Assembly: GCF_900102035.1 (NCBI RefSeq)
Contig: NZ_LT629689.1
Coordinates: forward strand, 310,001-374,000
Source of the DNA: Pseudomonas extremaustralis
GTDB taxonomy: Bacteria > Pseudomonadota > Gammaproteobacteria > Pseudomonadales > Pseudomonadaceae
Direction of reading: 5' to 3'
DNA length: 64,000 nucleotides
The notes under the pieces: model-generated
The model's input: the letters and a program-made list of their open reading frames with translations, nothing else
What the model was told of the DNA's origin: nothing
Database searches by the model: none
Part shown: one piece after another, positions 39,086-47,500 of the stretch
How the letters are laid out: every line of letters begins with the position of its first letter
Position numbering within the stretch: the first letter of the stretch is position 1
Position numbers and translations under genes: made by a program

Positions 39086-39183
39086 GCGCGGAGAATACTG
39101 GCTCCAACGCCTTGGCTCAAGTGCGCTGTTAGAGAGCGCATAGGGCGAGAATGGGGCACGGCAGGTGGCCGGCCCCAGGCGAC

Positions 39184-40464
39184 CTAATTGGCGCGCGCGC
39201 CCTGGTTGATCCAGGTGCCAATCAAATCGCGTTCTTGCTGGGTCATTTGGGTGATGTTGCCCAGCGGCATGATCTGGCTGGCCACGGCCTGTGCCTGAAT
39301 CCGCGCGGCCTGCTGCTGGATCTGCGCCGGTGTATCGAACATCACCCCCGCCGGTGCCGTGCTGAACAGCGGGCTGGTGGGCTTGGCCGAATGGCAGACG
39401 GCGCAGCGAGCCTGGATCACCCCGTGCACTTTTTCAAAATCGATCGTTGCCTGGGCGGGCACCGGCGCCGGTTCCGCAGCGGGTGCTGCGGGTTTCAATC
39501 CACCCCCCAGCGCGGTTTCCGGCAACGGCTGGTACTCGATGGCCGCCGGTGCCTTGGCAACGGGCTCCACCGGTTTGGGCCCGGTCACGTACGCTAGGGA
39601 AATCATGGCCAAGGCGCCCACCGGCAAGGTCCACGCATACTTCTGGCTGTTATGCCGGGTGTTGAAGTAATGCCGCACCAGCACTGCCGCCACCGCGATC
39701 CCAGCAAGGATCAGCCAGTTGTATTGGCTGCCGTAGGTGCTCGGGAAGTGGTTACTGATCATGATGAACAGCACCGGCAAGGTGAAGTAGTTGTTGTGCC
39801 GCGAACGCAGCAGGCCCTTGGCCGGCAATGCCGGATCGGGCGTGCGGTTCTCGACGATGGCCGCCACCAGCGCGCGTTGCGCCGGCATGATGATGCGGAA
39901 CACGTTGCCCACCATGATGGTGCCGATTATCGCCCCCACATGCAGGTAAGCGCCGCGTCCGCTGAACACTTTGCTGAATCCGTATGCGGCGGCGATCAGC
40001 AGCACGAACAGGATCAGGCCGAGCAGGGCCGGGCGCTTGCCCAGGGCCGAGTCGCACAGGAAGGAGTAGATGAACCAGCCAGCGAACAGCGAGCCGATGC
40101 CGAGCAATACGCCTTCGGTGCCGCTCAGGCTGCTGCCGGGGGCGAGCAGGTACAGCGTCGGGTTGAGGTAGAACACCACGCACAGCAGCGCGACGCCCGA
40201 CATCCAGGTGAAATAGGCTTCCCATTTGAACCAGTGCAGGTTGTCCGGCATGGTCGGCGGGGCCAGCTTGTATTTTTCCAGGTGGTAGATGCCGCCACCG
40301 TGGATCGCCCACAAGTCACCGGCCAGGCCGTTCTTGGGGTTGACGCGATTGAGGTTGTTTTCCAGCCAGACGAAGTAGAACGACGCGCCGATCCAGGCCA
40401 CGCCAGTGATCATGTGAACCCAGCGCACGCTGAGGTTCAGCCATTCCAACAGATGTGCTTCCAC
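39184..40464 (-). CDS. puuD: Membrane urate hydroxylase PuuD with C-terminal cytochrome c domain
   Basis: 426 residues. The N-terminal 300 hold about eight membrane helices (VRWVHMITGVAWIGASFYFV, WEAYFTWMSGVALLCVVFY, HVGAIIGTIMVGNVF). A proline/alanine linker near 310-340 leads to a cytochrome c domain with CAVCH near residue 357 and Met ligand candidates in SQIMPLGNIT. PuuD oxidises urate to 5-hydroxyisourate and passes electrons to the respiratory chain instead of making peroxide. It is last in the block puuE-uraD-alc-allA on the same strand. Confidence 0.92.
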   Translation of the reverse strand: MEAHLLEWLNLSVRWVHMITGVAWIGASFYFVWLENNLNRVNPKNGLAGDLWAIHGGGIYHLEKYKLAPPTMPDNLHWFKWEAYFTWMSGVALLCVVFYLNPTLYLLAPGSSLSGTEGVLLGIGSLFAGWFIYSFLCDSALGKRPALLGLILFVLLIAAAYGFSKVFSGRGAYLHVGAIIGTIMVGNVFRIIMPAQRALVAAIVENRTPDPALPAKGLLRSRHNNYFTLPVLFIMISNHFPSTYGSQYNWLILAGIAVAAVLVRHYFNTRHNSQKYAWTLPVGALAMISLAYVTGPKPVEPVAKAPAAIEYQPLPETALGGGLKPAAPAAEPAPVPAQATIDFEKVHGVIQARCAVCHSAKPTSPLFSTAPAGVMFDTPAQIQQQAARIQAQAVASQIMPLGNITQMTQQERDLIGTWINQGARAN

Positions 40465-40515
40465 AGTCTTTACCTCTCGCCTGTCACCCTTGTTGTCGGG
40501 TGATCCGGCCTTCTC

Positions 40516-41019
40516 TTATTGGTGGGGGGCAAGGATCAACCGCTCATCCTCTTTGAAAAAATGCTCATCGCAGTTATTGCCTGTGCCACTGCGATCAACC
40601 ACCAGGAAGTCATCCCGCTTTTCGATCGTCAGCACCGGGTGGTGCCAGACGCCGCGATGGTAATTGATGCCCTGCCTGCCGTTGGTGACGAAGGCGCGGA
40701 CCAAGCCCGATACAGGTACATCGCCAAGGGGCGCGACCACGATCAGAAAGGGGTTGCCGAGCAGCGGAATGAAAGCCTGGCTGCCCAGCGGGTGTCTTTC
40801 CAGCATGCACACGGTCAGTGGCATTTCCAGCGCGTCGGCGCGGAAGATGCTGATGATGGCGTGGTCTTCCGGCTCGGCGGTTTCCATCGTTGCCAGTTTG
40901 TGAAAGCGCATGGTCGACCCGTTGTTGATCATGAAGTGATCGCTGCCGTCGGTTTCGATCACGTCACCGAAGGGGGCGAAAGCTTCTTTGGTCAGGGGTT
41001 CGATCATCAGTGTGCGCAT
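40516..41019 (-). CDS. allA: Ureidoglycolate lyase AllA
   Basis: 167 residues from ATG 41019 (MRTLMIEPLTKEAFAPFGDV), the family length; the frame runs upstream into REP sequence and is not real there. Motifs include ISIFRADALEMPL, MLERHPLGSQAFIPL and YHRGVWHHPVL with the metal-binding histidines of this cupin. It splits ureidoglycolate into glyoxylate and urea, the last step of urate breakdown. puuD follows 51 bases later on the same strand. Confidence 0.92.
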   Translation of the reverse strand: MRTLMIEPLTKEAFAPFGDVIETDGSDHFMINNGSTMRFHKLATMETAEPEDHAIISIFRADALEMPLTVCMLERHPLGSQAFIPLLGNPFLIVVAPLGDVPVSGLVRAFVTNGRQGINYHRGVWHHPVLTIEKRDDFLVVDRSGTGNNCDEHFFKEDERLILAPHQ

Positions 41020-41062
41020 GGCTGGCTTCTTATCCGGATTCAGTGTTGTTGGATCTATCGCT

Positions 41063-41127
41063 ATCGCGGGCAAGCCCGCTCCCACAGGGGAATGCATTCC
41101 AAATGTGGGAGCGGGCTTGCCCGCGAT
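41063..41127. repeat. Perfect REP pair, second class (REPIN)
   Basis: ATCGCGGGCAAGCCCGCTCC plus CACA (41063-41086) and its exact inverse at 41104-41127, 24 bases each with a 17-base gap. It separates alc from allA within the operon and may cut or stabilise the RNA there. Confidence 0.85.
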
Positions 41128-41139
41128 TGGGTTCACCGC

Positions 41140-42135
41140 TTACTTGGCGACCTTGCCCAGGACCCGCAGGCGGCTCACACCGCCGTCCGGGAATACGTTC
41201 AGGCGGATGTGGGTGATCGGCCCCAACGCCTTGATCTGCTCGGCGAAGGTGTGCTCGGCGTGCATTTCCAGCTTCTGCGCTGGCAGCAGTTCGCGCCAGA
41301 ACAGCGATTGGGTTTCGATCTGGCTATCGGTGCCGCCTTTGACGAAGGCGCCTTGGATCGAGCAGGTGTCCGGGTAGTTGCCCTTGAAGTGCAGGGTGTC
41401 GACGATGACTTTCTCGATCACGCCTGCATGCCCCAGCGCGACGATCACCCAGTCATTGCCCGGTGTACGGCGACGCGCAGTTTCCCAGCCATCGCCCATG
41501 TTGATGCCACGGCCCGGGTTGAGGATGTTGCTCATGCGACCAAAGTGTTCGTCGGAGCAGGCCAGGGCGCGGCCGCCGTTCAAGGCGGCAGCCAGGTCGA
41601 TCTGTTCGTTGTCGCCCACCGCGGACCAGTCGCGGAACGGCACGCCATACACCCGCAGGCGGGCCACGCCACCATCCGGGTAGATGTTGAAGCGCAGGTG
41701 GCTGAATGCCTGGTCGTTGTTGATCTCGTGGTAGTGGTGGCTGTTGCCCTGCAACTCGACGGCCGACAGCACTTCCACCCACTGGGTGGTGTCATCCGGC
41801 TCGCCCGAGGTCAGGAAGCAGGCTTCCAGGGACGCCGATGGTGGGTAGTTACCGGTGAAGAATGAAGTGTCGATGTCCACGCCCTTGATCGAGCCCGGCA
41901 CGCCCAGGCGGATCACCGCGCTGTCGTAGCCTTCGAAGCGCTTGCGGCGCGACTCCCAGCCGTCCATCCACTTGCCGTTGTCATCGAAAACGCCCTCCTT
42001 CCACACGGCGGGGGTCGGCTGGAACAGGCGGTTGGCGTCGGCGAACCAGTCATCGGTCACCGAGATGATTTTGGTGCCGAGGCGGGCGTCGGCCAGGTTG
42101 ACGAACTTCTCGAAAGGTACGGCGTGAGCTTTCAT
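41140..42135 (-). CDS. alc: Allantoicase
   Basis: 331 residues from ATG 42135. The protein has two repeated jelly-roll halves, each with a similar ending: [21 protein letters not shown] near 165 and [20 protein letters not shown] near 310. This internal repeat is typical of allantoicase. It hydrolyses allantoate to ureidoglycolate and urea. It lies between uraD (42 bases before) and allA (after a REP pair), all on the same strand. Confidence 0.93.
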   Translation of the reverse strand: MKAHAVPFEKFVNLADARLGTKIISVTDDWFADANRLFQPTPAVWKEGVFDDNGKWMDGWESRRKRFEGYDSAVIRLGVPGSIKGVDIDTSFFTGNYPPSASLEACFLTSGEPDDTTQWVEVLSAVELQGNSHHYHEINNDQAFSHLRFNIYPDGGVARLRVYGVPFRDWSAVGDNEQIDLAAALNGGRALACSDEHFGRMSNILNPGRGINMGDGWETARRRTPGNDWVIVALGHAGVIEKVIVDTLHFKGNYPDTCSIQGAFVKGGTDSQIETQSLFWRELLPAQKLEMHAEHTFAEQIKALGPITHIRLNVFPDGGVSRLRVLGKVAK

Positions 42136-42176
42136 TCTTCTTGTCTGCCTTGGATGAAGTGGCTGGGGATGGTCGT

Positions 42177-42692
42177 TTAGAGGGTCAGTAAACGGAACAA
42201 CGCGATCTTGTTGATCTCGGCCAGCGCGCATCGGAACTCGGTGTCCACCGTGTTATGGATGCGTGTTTCGAATGCTGCGAGGATCTGATGCCGGTTGCTG
42301 CCTTTTACCGCCATGATGAAGGGAAACGTGAACTTGGCCTTGTAGGCTTCGTTCAGCTCGGTGAAGCGTGAGAACTCTTCGGCCGTGCATTGGTGAATCC
42401 CCGCGCCAGCTTGCTCATCGGTGCTGGCTTGGGTGAGTTGGCCCTGGACGGCGGCTTTGCCGGCCAGGTCCGGGTGAGCGTTGATCAGCGCCAGTTGCCG
42501 GGCGTGATCGGCGTTCAACAGGATATCGCTCATGCGCTGGTGCAGGGTTTCGATCTGGTCGAGCGATGCGTCCTGGCCCAGGTCATAGGCCTTTTCGGCC
42601 ACCCATGGCGAATGTTCGTAGATGTCGGCGAAGGCGTCGACGAACTCATCGCGGCTCATGCTCGACGGTTTCAAGCTCTGGAACGCGGTCAC
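42177..42692 (-). CDS. uraD: OHCU decarboxylase UraD
   Basis: 171 residues from GTG 42692, which overlaps the puuE stop as GTGA. The upstream frame is open but lies within puuE. The family motifs [13 protein letters not shown] (catalytic His) and [20 protein letters not shown] are present, with [12 protein letters not shown] after them. It decarboxylates 2-oxo-4-hydroxy-4-carboxy-5-ureidoimidazoline to S-allantoin. Coupled translation with PuuE places consecutive steps together. Confidence 0.92.
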   Translation of the reverse strand: MTAFQSLKPSSMSRDEFVDAFADIYEHSPWVAEKAYDLGQDASLDQIETLHQRMSDILLNADHARQLALINAHPDLAGKAAVQGQLTQASTDEQAGAGIHQCTAEEFSRFTELNEAYKAKFTFPFIMAVKGSNRHQILAAFETRIHNTVDTEFRCALAEINKIALFRLLTL

Positions 42693-43615
42693 TTGGCGGC
42701 CTCCGGGTACGGATGGGTGGCTTGCCAGTGGCGGGCAATGTCGACGCGACGGGTGAACCACACGTGTTCATGGCCCTTGGCGTATTCGAGAAAACGCTTC
42801 AGTGCGGCCAGGCGCGCCGGGCGGCCGATCAGGCGGCAATGCAGGCCGATGGACAGCATCTTCGGCGCGTCGGCACCTTCGGCGTACAGCACGTCGAAGG
42901 CGTCCTTGAGGTACTCGAAAAAGTCGTCGCCCTTGTTGAAACCCTGCACCTGCGTGAAGCGCATGTCGTTGGTGTCCAGGGTGTAGGGGATCACCAGGTG
43001 CGGCTTGCCGGTGGGGTTGTTGGGTTCCCAGTAGGGCAGGTCGTCGTCGTAGGTGTCGCAGTCATACAGGAAACCGCCTTCCTCCATCACCAGCCGCCGG
43101 GTGTTGGGGCCGGTGCGCCCGGTGTACCAGCCCAGCGGGCGTTCGCCGGTGAGTTCGGTGAGGATGCGGATGGCTTCGAGCATGTGCTCGCGCTCCTGGG
43201 CCTCATCCATGTATTGGTAGTCGATCCAGCGGTAGCCGTGGCTGCAGATCTCGTGGCCGGCGGCAACCATGGCGCGGATCACATCGGGGTGGCGCTGGGC
43301 GGCCATGGCCACGGCGAAGACGGTCAGCGGGATATCGAATTGTTTGAACAGCTTGAGGATGCGCCATACGCCGGCACGGCTGCCGTATTCGTACAGCGAC
43401 TCCATGCTCATGTTGCGCTCGCCCTGCAACGGTTGGGCGGAGACCATTTCCGAGAGAAAGGCTTCGGACTCTTTGTCACCGTGCAAAATGTTGCGTTCGC
43501 CGCCTTCTTCATAGTTGAGTACGAACGACAAGGCGATACGCGCATTGCCCGGCCAATGGGGGTGAGGAGGGTTACTGCCGTAACCGATCAGGTCGCGTGG
43601 GTAGTCAGCGCTCAC
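42689..43615 (-). CDS. puuE: Allantoinase PuuE (polysaccharide-deacetylase fold)
   Basis: 308 residues from GTG 43615 (SADYPRDLIGYGSNPP), equal to the length I recall for the characterised P. fluorescens enzyme; an ATG at 43645 would add ten unconserved residues. Motifs: LSFVLNYEEGGERN, AAGHEICSHGYRWIDY, TGRTGPNTRRLV and ALSIGLHCR-type ending (MLSIGLHCRLIG). PuuE is a metal-independent allantoinase unrelated to AllB. First gene of the puuE-uraD-alc-allA-puuD block; the promoter carries a TTGTATACAA palindrome 81 bases upstream. Confidence 0.93.
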   Translation of the reverse strand: MSADYPRDLIGYGSNPPHPHWPGNARIALSFVLNYEEGGERNILHGDKESEAFLSEMVSAQPLQGERNMSMESLYEYGSRAGVWRILKLFKQFDIPLTVFAVAMAAQRHPDVIRAMVAAGHEICSHGYRWIDYQYMDEAQEREHMLEAIRILTELTGERPLGWYTGRTGPNTRRLVMEEGGFLYDCDTYDDDLPYWEPNNPTGKPHLVIPYTLDTNDMRFTQVQGFNKGDDFFEYLKDAFDVLYAEGADAPKMLSIGLHCRLIGRPARLAALKRFLEYAKGHEHVWFTRRVDIARHWQATHPYPEAAK

Positions 43616-43695
43616 TGCAGTCTTCCTTCTTGTGCGTGGTAGCAAGTGCGTGGCGGCCAGCGGAAAGACCTGGTGGCGTCACAGCGATGGGCTGA

Positions 43696-43705
43696 TTGTA
43701 TACAA
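43696..43705. promoter_or_regulatory. TTGTATACAA palindrome upstream of puuE
   Basis: A perfect 10-base palindrome in the 455-base gap between puuE and hiuH. Close relatives occur before hiuH and before the purine permease, so it is a likely operator of a shared purine regulator, perhaps GntR type. The rest of the gap holds a REP pair and no gene. Confidence 0.55.
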
Positions 43706-43826
43706 CTTAATGGCAATATTGTAAGCCTGAATTTCTGCATTTTTTCTAAACGTTGGGTACTTAACCCCTAGCAAGAAACTTGCCTGACTGGTCAATTAAA
43801 TCAAAATAAATCCTCATCGATCATCT

Positions 43827-43924
43827 GTAGGAGCGAGCTTGCTCGCGAAGGACTCAAGAACGCTGCATTCATTCAGGATGTACGCGTCAGCGTTGGCGAT
43901 TTTCGCGGGCAAGCTCGCTCCTAC
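43827..43924. repeat. REP pair between puuE and hiuH (REPIN)
   Basis: GTAGGAGCGAGCTTGCTCGC from 43827 and an inverted copy ending in GCTCGCTCCTAC at 43924, arms facing each other. It divides the divergent promoter region into a puuE half and a hiuH half, each with its own palindrome. Confidence 0.85.
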
Positions 43925-43964
43925 CGGGGTGGCAGTGGCAGAGGGAAACAGGTCTGTGGAATTT

Positions 43965-43976
43965 ATTGTGTACAAT
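43965..43976. promoter_or_regulatory. ATTGTGTACAAT palindrome upstream of hiuH
   Basis: A 12-base near-palindrome, one step from ATTGTATACAAT, 94 bases before hiuH. It matches the puuE and permease sites in core TTGTnTACAA. Confidence 0.5.
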
Positions 43977-44070
43977 TTTTGTTGAAAGTGTCTTAATCGC
44001 TCCGTCGCCGACTTTTTCATGCCCCGTAAAGGTGCGGCCCATTTCACTTTGCACAAGGGAGCCCCGCCCC

Positions 44071-44424
44071 ATGGGACGACTGACTACACACGTACTGGAC
44101 GCAGCCCACGGCTGTCCCGGCAGTGCCATCCAGGTTGAGCTGTACCGCGTCGAAGGCGCGCAACTGACGCTGGTCGCCAGCGCCGTGACCAATAGCGACG
44201 GTCGTTGCGACGCACCGTTGCTGCAAGGGGATGACTACCGCAGCGGCGTCTATCAGTTGCAGTTCGGCGCCGGTGACTACTACCGCGCCCGGGGCGTGCA
44301 GTTGCCCGAGCCGGCCTTTCTGGATGTGGTGGTGCTGCGCTTCGGCATCAGTGCCGAGCAGGATCACTACCATGTGCCCCTGCTGATTTCGCCTTACAGC
44401 TACTCCACCTATCGCGGTAGCTGA
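44071..44424 (+). CDS. hiuH: 5-hydroxyisourate hydrolase (transthyretin-like)
   Basis: 117 residues from ATG 44071 after AAGGGAG. The transthyretin-related motifs are complete: TTHVLDAAHGCPG at the N-terminus, SDGRCDAPLL with the active Arg, and the C-terminal HVPLLISPYSYSTYRGS. It hydrolyses the product of PuuD to OHCU, the substrate of UraD. No signal peptide, so cytoplasmic. It is divergent from the puuE block and probably monocistronic, as a terminator follows. Confidence 0.95.
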   Translation: MGRLTTHVLDAAHGCPGSAIQVELYRVEGAQLTLVASAVTNSDGRCDAPLLQGDDYRSGVYQLQFGAGDYYRARGVQLPEPAFLDVVVLRFGISAEQDHYHVPLLISPYSYSTYRGS

Positions 44425-44466
44425 GTTGTCACCTCGCTTTACCCCTCAAAACGTTTCGTTGGTTTG

Positions 44467-44491
44467 GCCCGCGCGCACTGTGGGCTTTTTT
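44467..44491 (+). terminator. Terminator after hiuH
   Basis: GCCCGCG and TGTGGGC around a short loop (44467-44485, with two G-T pairs), followed by six T. It separates hiuH from the large toxin-like gene. Confidence 0.6.
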
Positions 44492-44576
44492 GGCGCGGTC
44501 CGGCGTTCAATTATCTAAAGCCCCTGGGTGGGGCACGCTGCATAGGCTAGGTGTTTTCCTCGACGAAGAGACCGCC

Positions 44577-47500
44577 GTGACCTCACCCACCGACCCCGAT
44601 GTGTCTGACGACGATGCATTAACGGCCCTGCGCGCCCAACTGACGCTACGGATCAACAGCAGTCCCCATCCCAGCCGCCTGATCAATCGACTCGCGGTCG
44701 CCGACCTGCGCTGTGCCGAATCGGCAAGCGGCCTCACGCGGCTGATCTCCAGGGCGCCCAGGGTGTTGCGGGTGATTCGCGCCGAACTGCGCAAGGCCTT
44801 TGACCTGGACCCCGACAGCGTGATTTTCACCGAGCCCAGGCCGCCGGCCGCCGCGCAAAAAGTCGACAGCTTGACCGACCGCGCCTTGCGGCTGATGGTC
44901 CTGGCTTCGGTGTCGATCAACCTCAATCAGTACACCGCCCTGAGCTTCAAGGACGACCCGGCGCGGCGCTTGCCCTTTACGCCGCTGGAGGCCTTGCGCC
45001 GGGTCATTGCGCTCAACCTGTTCGATCGTCTGGCCCAGGCGCACACCCGCTATTGGCAGGCACTGGTCCCGGGTTCATGGCTGACACGGCAAGCGCGTTG
45101 GGAGGAGTTGCACGCGCGGCTGTTTGCCAACCAGGCATTTGTCGCGCGGCAAGTGGGCGAGCTGTCGAGTGCGGGGCACGCGATGGCCCAGGCGCTGGTG
45201 GATGCCCCGACGGCCGGGCAGCGCCAGCGCGCGGGCGAGCGCTGGGCCAGCGTGCAAGCATGCGCCTTGATGTGGCCGGGCGTGGGGCCGCGACTGATGC
45301 CGATTCCCGGTGCACTGCATATTTATCGTGAGGGCGAGCCGGTGGGGATGCCCCATGTGATGTATCTGCCGGGGGGGAACCGCAACTTCTATGAATACCC
45401 GTCCTTTGACCAATTGCAGTGTGGCCTGGTAACGCTGATCAATGGGGCCTTGTTTGATGACCTGTGGCAGTGCCTGCCGCTGCGGCGTCGGCATGAGGCG
45501 TGCGAACCGGGCGCCTACGTTGCGGCGGGTCGCGGTTTGCCGATGAGCGGCGATGCGTTGGCCTTCAGCGCGCATACGGTGCTGGAGGCGCAATGGGATA
45601 ACGAGTTGGCTTGCGCCGTGTCGATCAACCTTGCACAGGTGTTTTCCCGCAAGCGCCAGCCTGGGGTGATCAACGCGGCTCGCTTTCTGGCCTACATCGA
45701 GCGCGCCAGGAAGCACTGGTTGGGCAAGCCACGGCTGAGGCAGCTGCGCCGCGAGTTACAGGACTGGGACCAGCGCCGACGGCGCAAGGAAATCATCTTT
45801 GCCAGTACGGCCGAGGGGCTGGCGATGAACACCGCGTTGCACCAGCTCAAGCGTTATGAAAAAGGACTGATGACGCTGCTCGACCCCCGTGACCCCGGGG
45901 AAGACACACCCGCCGTGCGCGAATTCGTGGCGCTCGAAGACCAGTGCAAGGCCCATGGCGACACCCTGCTCACGTTGCTGCAGGCCGAGCCGTTACGGCT
46001 GTTCGAGGCGGCGTTCTGGCGTGAGAGACCCAGCGGTCAACTCAAGCGGGCGACGTTGTTCATCCACGCCTTGAGCGACCTGCTGCGCTGTGAGGTGCAG
46101 ATGCAGCACCGGCTCAAGTTGATCCGCACCGTCGATCGGGATCTGCTGCTGGAAGTATTGGACACGCCGCTGGCCAGTAAGCGTGAGGGCGCTGACACCT
46201 GTGTGCTGTCGGTGCTGGTGGGCAGTGAATCCCACGCCTTTCATGCGCTGCACAGCGTGTTTGCGGTCACCCGGACGGCGGCGGTCAGTGACCCTGAACG
46301 GCGAGTTCCGGTGGTGCTGTGCGGGTTCGGGCAACAGGGCGGGGTGGCAGCCTTTTCCAGCCTTGGCGCGTTATCCCGGGGTGTCCAGGCCAGTCTGGGC
46401 AGCCGCGACGGGTCGCTGCTATGGCGCTATGTCGAGCGGCAAAAGCGTCAGGCCGTGCGCGAGCAGATCGCCGCCCAGACCCTGGCCGTGCGTTACGAAT
46501 CCATTGAAGGCAACCCTGTGCTGTTGGCGCTCAAAAGGTTGCTCAAGGGTTACGTACTGCTGCAAGGCAGCGACCGTGTATCCAACGAAACCCACGACAC
46601 CCAGCTCAGCCGTCAACTGTTGGCAGTCGAGCTGCATGAGCAGTTGAGCGCGCCGGTCAGCGATGCGCTGATTCAGGCCCGCGCCCATTTCGACCTGGTA
46701 CGAAAAGCCGCCGAGGCAAAAAAAAACCTGCCGCAGTGGCTGACCGACGCGACGGCGGCCCAGCTCAATCGCTTCAAGCACTTGCAGGGCCACTACCTGG
46801 GTAACGTCTTTGCATTTGAAGAGCGTCTCAAGCAGCGCTTGCCCGAGCTGCACACCTTCGCCCGCGAGCGCTTGATCGCGCGTTTGCGCGAAGACGGCCT
46901 TTACCCGCAGGTGGATATCGACACGCCCTTCATCGAGTTGCCTGACCAGGTCGATGGCCAATTCTGTGGTTGGGAAAGCGCCTGTACGGTGGGCGATCGA
47001 AAGGAACTCCTTACGCCGAGCCCGACGCGTAAGCCGTTAAGCCTGCTGCAACTGGCGCTGCACAACCTGGACCCGCAGATGCTGCCCACCCATTGGCGCT
47101 TCAAATATGCCAGGTACCTGCAGCCGGCATGGAAGCCGCTACTGGGCTCACGCTACTTGATCGACATGGTGTCCTCGCTGGATATCGGCGGGCAGTACGA
47201 GGGGTTGATCAACCGCGAATTTTACCCGCCCGACGCACGGGAGCCTGGGGTTGCACCGCTGTTGAGGCGTGCTTTGCGGTCGGCGGCCGATGCGGATCTC
47301 TATTCGGCGATCAGGCAGGGCCTGACGGCGCATGCGCAGAGCCTGTTCAAGACGGCCATGGCGGCGCATTCGCCCCAGGACCTGCAAAAAAACGGCCATC
47401 ACGTGCATCTGTATGCGGTGCATCTGGCCGGTCACACGCTGCTGCATGATCGTTACATCGCCGGCATCCTGGTGATGCATGACCGGATTTCCCAGCGCTG

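Noticed and set aside
39121..39176. Two short hairpins right after puuD (TGCGCT/AGCGCA and GGGGC/GCCCC)
   Set aside because: Neither has a T tract on the minus strand; the real terminator in that gap is at 38947-38971.
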